This document shows, piece by piece, positions 35,462 to 44,571 of a stretch of DNA of 64,000 bases; position 1 is the stretch's first letter, and each line of letters opens with the position of its first letter. The translations under genes and the position numbers were made by a program. The notes under the pieces were generated by a model that was given only the letters and a program-made list of their open reading frames with translations, searched no databases and was not told the DNA's origin. The stretch is taken from contig NZ_JBLREB010000001.1 in NCBI RefSeq assembly GCF_048159605.1, positions 930,001 through 994,000 of the forward strand, written 5' to 3'. The stretch comes from Ectobacillus polymachus (GTDB lineage: Bacteria > Bacillota > Bacilli > Bacillales > Bacillaceae_G).

Positions 35462-35764
35462 ATGCATGTAATCCTAACAGAGAAAGCAGAAACAATGCTT
35501 CGTTCATATGGCACCCCAGCAGTTATTACAATCCGTATCCTTCCATCATGCAGTTGCAGTGCCACTGCCTACCTTGAATTGATTCAAGATGAAATACATA
35601 CGAATGATATCATTTTTGAAAAGGAAGGATTATTTCTTCAATGTAATTCCTATGCCAAAGAATGCATAGGCCCAGAGCTACACATTGAGTATAAGACAGG
35701 ATTTCGGCTCTATACGAAAAACGAAACCCTTGCCTATGGTTTATCTGTTCAAGGAGGCCACTGA
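35462..35764 (+). CDS. HesB/Fe-S biogenesis-like small protein
   Basis: A 100-residue protein with an HesB/IscA-like beginning (VILTEKAETMLRSYGTPAVITIRILPSCSCSATAYLELIQDE). It lacks the exact C-x-C near the C-terminus of true IscA, but has CSCS early and a single Cys in KECIGPELHIEYK. It may be a diverged HesB-like protein (similar in size to Bacillus YneR-type proteins), not a bona fide Fe-S carrier. GAAGGTG precedes the ATG. It ends at a 14-bp perfect terminator shared with the next gene. Confidence 0.6.
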   Translation: MHVILTEKAETMLRSYGTPAVITIRILPSCSCSATAYLELIQDEIHTNDIIFEKEGLFLQCNSYAKECIGPELHIEYKTGFRLYTKNETLAYGLSVQGGH

Positions 35765-35767
35765 AAC

Positions 35768-35798
35768 GAATAAAGGACGCAAAATGCGTCCTTTATTC
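35768..35798. terminator. Bidirectional terminator
   Basis: GAATAAAGGACGCA/TGCGTCCTTTATTC, a perfect 14-bp stem with loop AAA, between convergent genes. Confidence 0.85.
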
Positions 35799-35803
35799 AG
35801 TTT

Positions 35804-36052
35804 TCAGGCTTCATGTAAAAACCTTGTAAGTACATCTCTTTTCATTTGTACCTCTGGATCCCTTAACGATTGTATATAAAGAAGCAATGGACGTTTAGCA
35901 GAAGGATTAAACCTCGCTTCCTCAGCAAGTTGCTGAAGTGATTCTGGAAAATAAAAAAGAATTTCATTTTGTCTACCGATTAAGTCAGCACCAACATAGC
36001 CTTGCTTTTCTAAATCTTGCACGATCCACTCTGAAAATGAAATACCGTTCAT
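35804..36052 (-). CDS. Unrecognised small protein, 82 aa
   Basis: An 82-residue helical protein with no membrane segment or metal site: MNGISFSEWIVQDLEKQGYVGADLIGRQNEI, then SLQQLAEEARFNPSAKRPLLLYIQSL. The ATG at 36052 has AAAGGA about nine bases upstream; a TTG six bases earlier is weaker. No family recognised. Convergent with the HesB-like gene. Confidence 0.65.
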   Translation of the reverse strand: MNGISFSEWIVQDLEKQGYVGADLIGRQNEILFYFPESLQQLAEEARFNPSAKRPLLLYIQSLRDPEVQMKRDVLTRFLHEA

Positions 36053-36170
36053 ACACAAATTCCTTTCCCCTTGATACTACTATTGTACATGCAAGCATGT
36101 ATACTTAGGAAACTCAATAAAGACTAATAGATACTATTTATCTACTAAGCTAGCATATTCACATATACAA

Positions 36171-36208
36171 AGAAAGGACCGTTATATATTCATATAACGG
36201 CCCTTTCT
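36171..36208 (-). terminator. Terminator of serC-serA
   Basis: AGAAAGG-ACCGTTATAT/ATATAACGG-CCCTTTCT stem with one bulge (36171-36187, 36192-36208), just past the serA stop. Confidence 0.75.
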
Positions 36209-36225
36209 GAAGGAAGTACGAATCA

Positions 36226-37401
36226 TTATCTAATAATACGAACTGCAGCAACACCTGGAATGCTTTTGATTTTTTCTTCAATACCGGCCTTAATATTGCT
36301 ATCAAAGCCATTATCAACATCGATAATTGTATATGCATAAGTACCCTTACTTCTATTTACCATGTCGGCAATGTTAATATTGTGTTCTGCTAATGCAGCA
36401 GACATTCTACCAACCATGTTCGGTACGTTTTGGTGTAATACAGTAATCCGCTTTTTACCTACGAATGGTAAAACGGTATTCGGATAGTTAACAGAGTTCC
36501 GTATGTTCCCTGTTTCTAAATAATCCTTTAACTCACGAGCAGCCATTATCGCACAATTTTCTTCAGATTCAACCGTAGATGCTCCAAGATGAGGAACAGG
36601 AATAACATTGTCCATATTTATAACACGTTCATTAGGAAAATCAGTTATATATTTTGCTACAATACCTTCTTGAATTGCTTTCTCTAACGCATCTTCATTT
36701 ACGAGTTCACCGCGAGAGAAGTTAAAAATACGAACACCTTTTTTCATCATTTGGAAGGCATTTTCATCTAACATTCCTCTTGTAGAATCTAGTAATGGAA
36801 CATGAATAGTAATATAATCACATGTTGAGAATATTTGATCTATACTAGTAGCACGTTGTACTTGACGAGATAATCTCCAAGCAGTTTCAACAGATACATA
36901 TGGATCAAATCCCATTACTTCCATATCTAATGCTAAAGCATCATTTGCAACCAATCCACCAATTGCACCAAGTCCAATAATTCCAAGACGTTTGCCTTTA
37001 ATTTCAGTTCCAACAAACTTCTTCTTACCTGCTTCTACTAGCTTTGGAATTCCATCTTGACCTTGCAATGATTTTGCCCAAGCAACACCTTCAATCATAT
37101 TCCGTGAAGAAGCAAACAAGAAACCAAGTATTAATTCTTTTACCGCATTTGCATTTGCGCCTGGTGTATTAAATACAACGATACCCTTTTCCGTACATTT
37201 GTCTACAGGTATGTTGTTTACTCCAGCTCCAGCTCTAGCAATTGCTTTTAATGTACTTGGCAATTCTAATTCATGCATGTTAAAACTGCGGACAAGGATA
37301 CCATCCGGTAATTCTGCTTCGTTTGTAATCGTATAATTGTCCTTTGGTAACTGCTCTAACCCATTCTGTGCAATATTATTTAGCGTTTGAACTGTAAACA
37401 A
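36226..37401 (-). CDS. serA: D-3-phosphoglycerate dehydrogenase
   Basis: A 391-residue enzyme catalysing the first step of serine synthesis (3-phosphoglycerate to 3-phosphohydroxypyruvate, NAD-dependent). The dinucleotide motif is GLGAIGG. Active-site elements are visible: the Arg in FNFSRGELVNEDALEKAIQ and the His in VPHLGASTVESEENC. An ACT domain of the usual serine-binding type ends the protein (LAEHNINIADMVNRSKGTYAYTIIDVD). It is the short form, lacking the extra domain of many Bacillus long SerA proteins. The start is TTG at 37401 with AGGGGGA upstream. It follows serC by 14 bp. Confidence 0.95.
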   Translation of the reverse strand: MFTVQTLNNIAQNGLEQLPKDNYTITNEAELPDGILVRSFNMHELELPSTLKAIARAGAGVNNIPVDKCTEKGIVVFNTPGANANAVKELILGFLFASSRNMIEGVAWAKSLQGQDGIPKLVEAGKKKFVGTEIKGKRLGIIGLGAIGGLVANDALALDMEVMGFDPYVSVETAWRLSRQVQRATSIDQIFSTCDYITIHVPLLDSTRGMLDENAFQMMKKGVRIFNFSRGELVNEDALEKAIQEGIVAKYITDFPNERVINMDNVIPVPHLGASTVESEENCAIMAARELKDYLETGNIRNSVNYPNTVLPFVGKKRITVLHQNVPNMVGRMSAALAEHNINIADMVNRSKGTYAYTIIDVDNGFDSNIKAGIEEKIKSIPGVAAVRIIR

Positions 37402-37415
37402 AATGAATCATCCCC

Positions 37416-38495
37416 CTATCGATTGTTTGCTTCAAATTCTTTCATATACTGTACAAGCTTTTCTACGCCTTCAACCGGCATCGCATTGTAAATACTTGCA
37501 CGCATTCCTCCTACAGAACGGTGACCTTTTAATGTTTGAAGACCTCGTGCTGTTGCTCCTTTAATAAATGCAGCATCAAGCTCTGCTGAAGGAGTTACAA
37601 ATGGAATATTCATGATAGAACGACTTTCAGGTGATACAGGTGATGTAAATAGCTTCGATTCATCTAAGAAATCATATAGAATGTTTGCCTTCTTATTATT
37701 GATTTCGGCTATTGCGGAAACACCGCCTAATTCTTTTAACCATTCAAACACTAATTTTGCAATATAAATACTATAAGCAGGAGGTGTATTGTATAAAGAA
37801 TTATTTTTAGCATGAATATTATAATCTAGCATAGTAGGGCAGATATCGGATGCATTTCCTAGTAGATCTTCGCGAATAATAACGACTGTAACACCAGCAG
37901 GCGCAATATTCTTTTGAGCTCCAGCATAGATTACGCCAAATTTAGAAATATCATAAGGCTCAGATAAAATATTTGATGACATATCTGCTACGAGAGGAAT
38001 ATCTCCTGTTTCTGGAGTAAACGGAAATTTCGTTCCTTCGATTGTATTATTGGTAGTAATATGAACATAATCTGCATCTTTATTAATCATATCCGGTGTT
38101 ACTTGAGGAATATATGTAAACTTACTTTCCTCTGAAGATGCAATGATAGAAACATCTCCGTACTTTTTCGCTTCAGCAGCTGCTTTTTTTGACCATGATC
38201 CTGTAATCACATAATCTGCTTTTTTGTTTTTAAACAAATTTAGAGGCACCATCGCAAATTGTGTCGATGCTCCCCCTTGTAAAAATAACACTTTATACTG
38301 ATCTGGTATGTTCATTAATTCACGCAAAAGTTTTTCTGCACTCGTTATTATGTCTTCAAATGCAGCAGAACGATGGCTCATCTCCATCACTGACATTCCA
38401 GTATCCTTGTATGTAGTTAGCTCAGCCTTTGCCTTCTCTAAAACTGGCAATGGAAGCATTGAAGGTCCTGCAGAAAAATTGAACACTCTCTCCAT
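37416..38495 (-). CDS. serC: Phosphoserine aminotransferase
   Basis: A 359-residue PLP enzyme, second step of serine synthesis (3-phosphohydroxypyruvate plus Glu to phosphoserine); it also serves in pyridoxal synthesis in some bacteria. VFNFSAGPSMLPLPVLEKA, SVMEMSHRSAAFEDII, LFLQGGASTQFAMVPLNL and the PLP lysine in VIYAGAQKNIAPAGVTVVII are diagnostic. AAAGGGGAGAG precedes the ATG. It is the first gene of the serC-serA operon. No phosphoserine phosphatase gene is nearby. Confidence 0.96.
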   Translation of the reverse strand: MERVFNFSAGPSMLPLPVLEKAKAELTTYKDTGMSVMEMSHRSAAFEDIITSAEKLLRELMNIPDQYKVLFLQGGASTQFAMVPLNLFKNKKADYVITGSWSKKAAAEAKKYGDVSIIASSEESKFTYIPQVTPDMINKDADYVHITTNNTIEGTKFPFTPETGDIPLVADMSSNILSEPYDISKFGVIYAGAQKNIAPAGVTVVIIREDLLGNASDICPTMLDYNIHAKNNSLYNTPPAYSIYIAKLVFEWLKELGGVSAIAEINNKKANILYDFLDESKLFTSPVSPESRSIMNIPFVTPSAELDAAFIKGATARGLQTLKGHRSVGGMRASIYNAMPVEGVEKLVQYMKEFEANNR

Positions 38496-38734
38496 CCTGT
38501 TCTCTCCCCTTTTTTATAAGAACAATAATTTATAAAATTTAAACTTTCTGAATTATAACTCATGTTGCCTATGTTGGTCAACGCATTCATCACTATTTTA
38601 CTAAAACGTCTTGGAACCGTTATCAACCGTAGTACAATTTGTAACAGATTTTAACATATTTATAGTAATAAAGCCTAGCACTTCAAAAATCTTCATCACA
38701 ATATATCTAAATTTATAATTATTATAGAATAAAA

Positions 38735-38766
38735 AAGGAAAGAGACCTAATACGGTCTCTTTCCTT
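38735..38766 (-). terminator. Terminator of the DUF378 gene
   Basis: AAGGAAAGAGACC/GGTCTCTTTCCTT perfect 13-bp stem (38735-38747, 38754-38766) with a T-run on the minus strand. Confidence 0.85.
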
Positions 38767-38794
38767 CTCATTAATAGGAAGAATCATATAATAG

Positions 38795-38986
38795 CTAATT
38801 ATGTTTAGAAAAATAAACAAATAATTGATAGATGGCTGATAGACCCACGAGCCAATAAATCGTCGTTACAAGGACTGGTACGGAACCAAATAGTTTTTCA
38901 ACTACATTAAACTGAAGAGCAACAAATAGCCAATTCAATGCCCCGACGAAAACAAGAAAACCAGTGAGACAAGACAGAAATTTCAT
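38795..38986 (-). CDS. DUF378 small membrane protein (YuzA-like)
   Basis: A 63-residue membrane protein with two helices: FLSCLTGFLVFVGALNWLFVALQFNVVEKLFG, then VPVLVTTIYWLVGLSAIYQLFVYF. The G-x-L-N-W in helix 1 and Y-x-x-V-G in helix 2 mark DUF378. The ATG has a perfect AGGAGG site. Single gene; function unknown. Confidence 0.85.
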   Translation of the reverse strand: MKFLSCLTGFLVFVGALNWLFVALQFNVVEKLFGSVPVLVTTIYWLVGLSAIYQLFVYFSKHN

Positions 38987-39116
38987 GTTGTCACCTCCTG
39001 ATGAATTCTGTTTTGAAACCCCTTACATTACCAATATATGCTTTATCATTCCTTGCTATCTCCGCGGTCTATAATTTTTTTACTTTTTACATAATGATTA
39101 CTCTACGAAAATTGTT

Positions 39117-40010
39117 TTAGCTTATGAATGCCTTTATATGTTGAATTAATTCTTCTAAGCAATCTACAAGCGGTGAATGTCCGCAATTACGAAGAAGTAC
39201 AAATTTTGCTTGTTGAATTGTATTTGCAATCTCTTCGCCCATTGCTTGCGGTACTACATAATCTCGATCCCCTTGTAATACTAGAGTTGGTGCTGTAATT
39301 TGATAGATTTCGCCAGTACCGTTTGTTACTCCATTTGTTTCATTCGATATATTAAATGTGACAAGTGCATAATCTACATCAACCAGATTTCGCTGTGTAA
39401 ACATGTCCTCTATATATTCATCGTATTTTTCATTATTGGGTTGATTCTGTGTATAAATAAGATGATTCCACAGCATACGGTAAAACTCTTTATCTCGTTT
39501 TTCAAGCGCCTTTAGGACAGGAAGAACCTGTATAGGGTCCTTTGCAATTTCCTCTTTTGAAGAGAGAAACTGTCCGGCTATTGGCTGACCCAGCTCATCT
39601 TTTTTTAATATCGGATATCCCTTTATCCCAACAGATTCGATTAAAATTAGCTGTTCAACAAATTGAGGGTAATTACTTGCAAATTGCATGGACACGCCGC
39701 CACCCGTTGACCAACCAACTAAGGAAAAGGAACGAATGCCTACTTGTTTTACAAATTGGAGGAGGTCTTCTGAAAAATCGCGCAGTGATTCAATTGGTTC
39801 ATTGTACGAAGAAAAGCCAAATCCTCTAAGATCAATCGCAAACAGTTTATAGGAATCTTGCAATCTTTCCATAACAACATCCCAATGCTTAGAGGATGAC
39901 ATATTGCCATGAATCAGAATAATAACCTTCTTACCGGATCCTGCCTCGCGATAAGAAATGGTTTCTCCATTAGGTAATGTAACCGTTTGTAAGGAAACAT
40001 CTAACGTCAT
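39117..40010 (-). CDS. Alpha/beta hydrolase
   Basis: A 297-residue alpha/beta hydrolase. The oxyanion region is HGNMSSSKHW and the nucleophile elbow GWSTGGGVSM. An acid residue sits in LVLQGDRDYVVP, and the catalytic His is in NCGHSPLV. The triad is therefore complete. It resembles esterase or C-C hydrolase members, but the substrate cannot be told. Upstream lie a 9-bp inverted repeat and a CRE-like sequence, so it may be regulated. Confidence 0.85.
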   Translation of the reverse strand: MTLDVSLQTVTLPNGETISYREAGSGKKVIILIHGNMSSSKHWDVVMERLQDSYKLFAIDLRGFGFSSYNEPIESLRDFSEDLLQFVKQVGIRSFSLVGWSTGGGVSMQFASNYPQFVEQLILIESVGIKGYPILKKDELGQPIAGQFLSSKEEIAKDPIQVLPVLKALEKRDKEFYRMLWNHLIYTQNQPNNEKYDEYIEDMFTQRNLVDVDYALVTFNISNETNGVTNGTGEIYQITAPTLVLQGDRDYVVPQAMGEEIANTIQQAKFVLLRNCGHSPLVDCLEELIQHIKAFIS

Positions 40011-40025
40011 TCGTATCCCTCCTCA

Positions 40026-40069
40026 TAATTGAAAGCGCTTAAGATTAATAATACCATAAAATGGTATTA
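40026..40069 (-). promoter_or_regulatory. Candidate operators of the alpha/beta hydrolase gene
   Basis: TAATACCAT-AAA-ATGGTATTA (40049-40069) is a near-ideal dyad, 39-59 bp upstream of the start. Closer to the gene is GAAAGCGCTTAAG (from about 40031), which partly matches the catabolite response element. Both are by-eye candidates. Confidence 0.4.
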
Positions 40070-40193
40070 TGTATAGTTACATTTGAACTATATATTGAGG
40101 AATAGCTTAGATACATAAAAAAACGATCAATAAGACGTTCAGACGAAATAGGTACCCTTAACAATGATACCTATTTCGCCTTATGGACCTTTA

Positions 40194-40385
40194 CTATTCT
40201 TGTGAAAGAGCTTGTTCCGTACTTATACATTGGGAGATTGCGCTCTGCACCGCCTGTAAAGAAGATTCAATCCGCTGGCGATTATGCGTTTTCTCAACTG
40301 TTTGCAGTGCATCTTGTAAGCATGAAGCTGCATTGTTTAGCGCTTCGCAAGAATCTTGCACGTATCCTCTAGCGTTTTTTTGCAT
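40194..40385 (-). CDS. Small helical protein, 63 aa, unrecognised
   Basis: A 63-residue helical protein: MQKNARGYVQDSCEALNNAASCLQDALQTVEKT then RIESSLQAVQSAISQCISTEQAL. It has three Cys and many Ala and Gln. It reads like small helical-bundle proteins of Bacillus spores, but no family is recognised. The ATG at 40385 has GGGAGG upstream; the longer frame to 40442 is not used. A dyad downstream (40144-40178) may help end its transcript. Confidence 0.6.
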   Translation of the reverse strand: MQKNARGYVQDSCEALNNAASCLQDALQTVEKTHNRQRIESSLQAVQSAISQCISTEQALSQE

Positions 40386-40565
40386 CCAAATTCCTCCCTT
40401 CCTAGGTTTCACTTCTAGTATGAGCGAATTGATGAAATTCATGACATGAAAGATGATTGCCCTTATCTAATATGGCAATTGTCTGCGCTTCAGTAAAAAA
40501 CTAGCTTACCCAGATGTTTCAATCTTACGGTTGTTATATTCCTGCGATAAGTTATACAGAAATAA

Positions 40566-40618
40566 CAAAAAGGACTGAAGTATATCAGGATTTACATATC
40601 CTAAAGAACTTCGGTCCT
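40566..40618 (-). terminator. Terminator of the cobalamin operon
   Basis: AAGGACTGAAGT/ACTTCGGTCCT stem (40570-40581, 40608-40618, one G-U) with a T-run on the minus strand, just past the last ECF gene. Confidence 0.8.
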
Positions 40619-40635
40619 CTTATTTCTTTATTATG

Positions 40636-41349
40636 TTATTGTTTCAGTTTTATGGCAGCCTGTGATTCTTGGAGCATCCCATACTTTCCTTTAAATCTCG
40701 TCAATATTTTAATCCACTCGGTACTGAATAGTCCAAGGAAAAATATATTGGAGAGTGCGTGCGCTAAATCAAAGTAAAAGCTGGAGATATATACCCCTAT
40801 CACTGTAGACCACGTGATACTATCCGTAAAGCCAAGAATTACCCAAATATTCATAATCCATCCGAAAACAAAGCCTGCTATACCGCCATAGATCATTCGT
40901 CCCCATACCTTTTTCATGAGAAATGTATTACGTAGTAGTCCTGCAAATAGTCCCATCAATCCCCAGCATACCATTTGCCACGGTGTCCACGGTCCTTGTC
41001 CTAAAAATACATTAGAGACAATAGCAGCTGTTGCTCCAATTAAAAAGCCGGATTCTCCGCCAAATACGATAGCTGAGACTATGATGACAAAGGATGTTGG
41101 CTGAACACTCGGTAACATACTAAAAGGCACACGGCTTACTGCCGCAATAGCAGCCAATACAGATAGTAATACAACCTCTCGTGACGCAAACGCCTTTCGT
41201 TCAAATCGAATGTAAAATGGTAGCATAATAAGGATTAAAAATAAAAAACTAATCCATAAGTAGTATCGATCATTCATGGAATTAAAAGCAAGAATCCCTA
41301 AAATCATTAAGGCAGATACTAGGATTGCAAGGAAAGATGATTTTCGCAT
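40636..41349 (-). CDS. ECF transporter substrate-binding (S) component, probably for a corrinoid
   Basis: A 237-residue membrane protein with about seven hydrophobic segments. The core has the S-component pattern: LLSVLAAIAAVSRVPFSMLPSVQPTSFVIIVSAIVFGGESGFLIGATAAIVSN, then GQGPWTPWQMVCWGLMGLFAGLL and a helix with LAHALSNIFFLGLF. The AVSR...P segment resembles the A-x-x-x-A/Arg-containing helix that contacts EcfT. It is the last gene of a cobalamin-riboswitch operon with EcfT and EcfA, so a B12-type substrate is inferred. I cannot assign it to a named S family (CbrT or other). The ATG at 41349 is used; the frame overlaps ecfA by 31 bp. Confidence 0.82.
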   Translation of the reverse strand: MRKSSFLAILVSALMILGILAFNSMNDRYYLWISFLFLILIMLPFYIRFERKAFASREVVLLSVLAAIAAVSRVPFSMLPSVQPTSFVIIVSAIVFGGESGFLIGATAAIVSNVFLGQGPWTPWQMVCWGLMGLFAGLLRNTFLMKKVWGRMIYGGIAGFVFGWIMNIWVILGFTDSITWSTVIGVYISSFYFDLAHALSNIFFLGLFSTEWIKILTRFKGKYGMLQESQAAIKLKQ

Positions 41350-42962
41350 GTTATCACATCCTCCCAAGTTAGAGCATACGGCATTTGCTTTCGCACTAGA
41401 CGATTTATTGATGTCGTGTAAAAGAAATTCTCGCTAAAAAAGCGTTGTGGTGTCTCTTCCATTATAAGCTGACCGTCAAATAGTATCACACATCGATTTA
41501 CATATTTCGCCGCAAATTCTATATCATGTGTTGCCATTACAATTGTTGTTCCACTGCGCTTTAGCTTAACAAGATGCTTTCCTAACACTTCCTTTTTCTC
41601 AGGGTCTAACCCCTTAGTCGGTTCATCAAGAAGAAGCATGCGCGGCTTCGCGAGAAGTGCAAGACAAATTGCCACTAGCTGCTGCTCTCCTCCACTACAA
41701 TCATGAGGATGACGATTCTTCGTCTCTTTTATGGAAAACTGCTCTAGTATTTCCTCTACTACTATTTCAGGATTTTCATACTTGCAATCCTTCGCACGGT
41801 TTAACAACTCTTTCCAAACAGTATCGAACGTGAAATGGTAATATGGATGCTGCGATACGTAGCCAATCTCTTCATAGCGCTGCAATACATCTATCTTTTG
41901 AAGTGAAGTTCCATCCCATCGTACTTTCCCTCTTCTAGGTATTACTAACCCAGCTAATACTTGTAGAAAAGTAGATTTACCTGTGCCATTCTTCCCAACT
42001 AATCCAATCCAATCACCTTTATGTACCTGTAAAGAAACATTTTGTAAAACCATGGCACTATTTTTTTCATATTGAAATGTAACATGCTTTGCCTCAAGCT
42101 GAACTTGTTCTTGTGATTCATCAACACTCGTACAATTTTCACTGTAAAAGCTCGGTAGTATTTTCTTCCCTTCATGAACCGTAAATGGCGGATGTTCTGT
42201 CCCCCATTCTAAAAATAGACGAGGGATTTGCGGAATGTAGCATCGGAAGTATTCGTGCTTCCAAAGTTCCTTTACAACCTCATTTGGATGATCATCATAC
42301 AAAATATGACCATTTTCCATAAATACAAGGCGATCCGCAAGAGATAAGACTTCATCAAGCCGATGTTCACTCATTATGATTGTAATACCAAGTTCTTCAT
42401 GAATACGTTTTAATAATGTTAAAAATTCCTTCGCTGCTACTGGATCTAACTGCGCCGTAGGCTCATCTAATAAGAGAAGCTTAGGCTGCAAAATAAGTAC
42501 AGCAGCTAAATTCACAATTTGCTTCTGACCACCGGAAAGAGTATGAACAGACTCATGCAGCAAATCTTGAAATCCTAGAAAACTGATTAGCTCGGCAATC
42601 CTTTTTTGAATAACTGCTGAATCATAACCTAAATTCTCTAGTGAAAAAGCAAGTTCTTGAATAACTGTATCCATTACCATTTGATTTTCAGGATTTTGAA
42701 ATACAATACCAATGTCTTGAGCACTGTTAACAGAAGGTAGATGAAGAAGCGGCTCCCCATTATACAAGATTTCACCCGAACGTGTACCAATCGGAAGAAG
42801 CTCCTTTTTAAAATGATGAAGCAACGTCGTTTTTCCAGAACCAGACCGTCCTGCTAGCACAACAAATTGCCCTTCAGGAATGGTTAATGAAACGGAAGAT
42901 AGCGCTGGATACTCCTCATTCCCATATGTAAATGTTACTGATTTTAATTGTGCGTGTGCCAC
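41319..42962 (-). CDS. Energy-coupling factor ATPase, fused EcfA-EcfA'
   Basis: A ~547-residue protein with two ABC ATPase domains in one chain. Domain 1 has Walker A AGRSGSGKTT, signature LSGGQKQ and Walker B LLLLDEPTAQLDP. Domain 2 has GKNGTGKST, CSGGEQQ and MLLLDEPTKGLDP, with a final switch His in ATHD. Fusion of the two halves is known in some Bacillus ECF systems, such as YkoD. Start: ATG 42971, TTG 42965 and GTG 42962 are all in frame; the GTG best suits AAGGAAGGG spacing. It overlaps ecfT by ~19 bp, so the genes are coupled. It energises the S component in this operon. Confidence 0.92.
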   Translation of the reverse strand: MAHAQLKSVTFTYGNEEYPALSSVSLTIPEGQFVVLAGRSGSGKTTLLHHFKKELLPIGTRSGEILYNGEPLLHLPSVNSAQDIGIVFQNPENQMVMDTVIQELAFSLENLGYDSAVIQKRIAELISFLGFQDLLHESVHTLSGGQKQIVNLAAVLILQPKLLLLDEPTAQLDPVAAKEFLTLLKRIHEELGITIIMSEHRLDEVLSLADRLVFMENGHILYDDHPNEVVKELWKHEYFRCYIPQIPRLFLEWGTEHPPFTVHEGKKILPSFYSENCTSVDESQEQVQLEAKHVTFQYEKNSAMVLQNVSLQVHKGDWIGLVGKNGTGKSTFLQVLAGLVIPRRGKVRWDGTSLQKIDVLQRYEEIGYVSQHPYYHFTFDTVWKELLNRAKDCKYENPEIVVEEILEQFSIKETKNRHPHDCSGGEQQLVAICLALLAKPRMLLLDEPTKGLDPEKKEVLGKHLVKLKRSGTTIVMATHDIEFAAKYVNRCVILFDGQLIMEETPQRFFSENFFYTTSINRLVRKQMPYALTWEDVITCENHLSLQS

Positions 42963-43816
42963 CAAACCCATTCCCTTCCTTCTACCAATAACGGTACACT
43001 TATATATAATAGAAATGATGCATAAGCCAGCCAATCGATTTGAAACATATTATGTAGTCTTGGATAAACAATTAAGACACCTTGACCGTTGCTAATGGCA
43101 ATCATGCAGCTTATAAAACATACGAGCAAAGCAAGTGCTATGATCCAATCCCGGTACTCAAAGTGATAACGAATATAGGTGCTTCTTTTTTTTGTACCAA
43201 AACCACGTGCTTGCATGGAATCAGCCGTTTGCAGGGCTTCTTCTAATGAACATACGAGTAATACAGAAAGAAGCTTCATCCCACTACTTGCCCTACTTTT
43301 TAAGGAACCTTTCTCTGTCTGAATCCCTTTCGTTTTTTGAACAAGCTGAATTTGTGTCAAGCGACGAATAAATAATGGTACGAAGCGAATCGCAATCATC
43401 GTAAGTAATGCAATTTTCGGAGAAAATCGCGAAAATACGTACAAAAATTTATGACTTGATATAATCGTTTGATACGAAGAAAAGGAGAGTGCAATGGCAA
43501 AGAAGGAAAGCGCCATTATGATGCCATACACAATGGCCTCAAGCGTTACAGGATTATCAAACAAATAAAACAGCATTGTACTGCCTCTGTGCGTTAATAT
43601 TGGATTCATAATTGCTATAAACAATGCTAAAGTTAGCGATGCACGAAGCAACCTTTTTAATGATTTCTCATTCCCATGCGCAATGTTTAAACAGAGGAGC
43701 AACAAAATGGCTGATAATAAAAAGATAGGTTGGAGCATCGTCATACATAAGATGATGACTCCAACATAATACAAAAATGAAATGATAGGATGAACAGACG
43801 CAAATGCTGACCTCAC
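42944..43816 (-). CDS. Energy-coupling factor transmembrane protein EcfT
   Basis: A ~290-residue EcfT subunit with about six helices. The coupling motif Ala-Arg-Gly lies in the second cytoplasmic helix pair (SMQARGFGTKKRS). The N-terminus with HPIISFLYYVGVII is also typical. The GTG at 43816 overlaps the TGA of the lipoprotein gene in a four-base GTGA, which is a classic coupling site; a longer frame to 43846 exists but is less likely. It transfers ATP energy to the S component. Confidence 0.9.
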   Translation of the reverse strand: MRSAFASVHPIISFLYYVGVIILCMTMLQPIFLLSAILLLLCLNIAHGNEKSLKRLLRASLTLALFIAIMNPILTHRGSTMLFYLFDNPVTLEAIVYGIIMALSFFAIALSFSSYQTIISSHKFLYVFSRFSPKIALLTMIAIRFVPLFIRRLTQIQLVQKTKGIQTEKGSLKSRASSGMKLLSVLLVCSLEEALQTADSMQARGFGTKKRSTYIRYHFEYRDWIIALALLVCFISCMIAISNGQGVLIVYPRLHNMFQIDWLAYASFLLYISVPLLVEGREWVWWHTHN

Positions 43817-44523
43817 GGTTGTTCTCCGTTCGTTGTATATACCCACTCTATTTTATCTCCATTTTTTACTGATGCTGCTCCTGCACTAACGTTTAAATAT
43901 GCTCCATTCACACGGTACATCCAACCGCTTTTTGGACCGCGATCTTTCTCATATAAATTATTAATTCCCATTACATAAGCAGATGGACCTGCTCCCTCTG
44001 ATTCCATTTGGATATGTTTACTTTTTACCGTTCGTGATAAAACAGAATAAACCGTATCATTACCTGTAAGTTCCACTTCTGTTGTATTTAAGAACATGCC
44101 GTTATCTGAACGTATGGAAAGCGTAGCAACATTTTTTTGTGGAGCTGGCTCAGATTTTGAAGCTGCAGGTGCAGACGCTACTTGTTGAGATTGGGATTGT
44201 GACTGAGCTTGAGATTGACCAGATTGTGTTTGGGCTGGCTTTGCATCTGCTGCTGGGGCGGATGCATTCGATGATGCATTACTTTGCTGATTTGAAGACT
44301 GCTGGCTTGATGAGGATCCATCTTGCTGATTTGCTGCGTCTTTCTTTTGCTCCTCTTGTTGTCCTTGTTGTGCTTGTTGTTGTTTTTGGTCATCTTGTTT
44401 TTGTCCGGCTTGTGCTTGTTGCGTATTTGCAACTGCACTTTGATTCTTTGCTGGTTGCGTTGAACAGCTAACTAATAGTGTAAGCATGGTGCAACATACA
44501 AATAGCATCTTTACATATTTCAT
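43813..44523 (-). CDS. Lipoprotein with C-terminal DUF4430 domain (transcobalamin-like beta domain)
   Basis: A 236-residue lipoprotein. The lipobox is clear near residue 20 (TLLVSC). A long Gln/Ser/Ala low-complexity linker (about residues 25-125) leads to a C-terminal ~90-residue domain with the DUF4430 pattern GPKSGWMYRVNGAYLNVSAGAASVKNGDKIEWVYT. In eukaryotic transcobalamins this domain is the beta lid over B12. It would be anchored in the membrane and reach into the wall. ATG 44523 is preceded by AAAGGACG. It lies directly downstream of the wall-anchored partner and upstream of ecfT. Confidence 0.85.
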   Translation of the reverse strand: MKYVKMLFVCCTMLTLLVSCSTQPAKNQSAVANTQQAQAGQKQDDQKQQQAQQGQQEEQKKDAANQQDGSSSSQQSSNQQSNASSNASAPAADAKPAQTQSGQSQAQSQSQSQQVASAPAASKSEPAPQKNVATLSIRSDNGMFLNTTEVELTGNDTVYSVLSRTVKSKHIQMESEGAGPSAYVMGINNLYEKDRGPKSGWMYRVNGAYLNVSAGAASVKNGDKIEWVYTTNGEQP

Positions 44524-44571
44524 GTGTTCACGTCCTTTCAAAAAGGGTAGGAGCAAAAAGCCCCTACCAAT

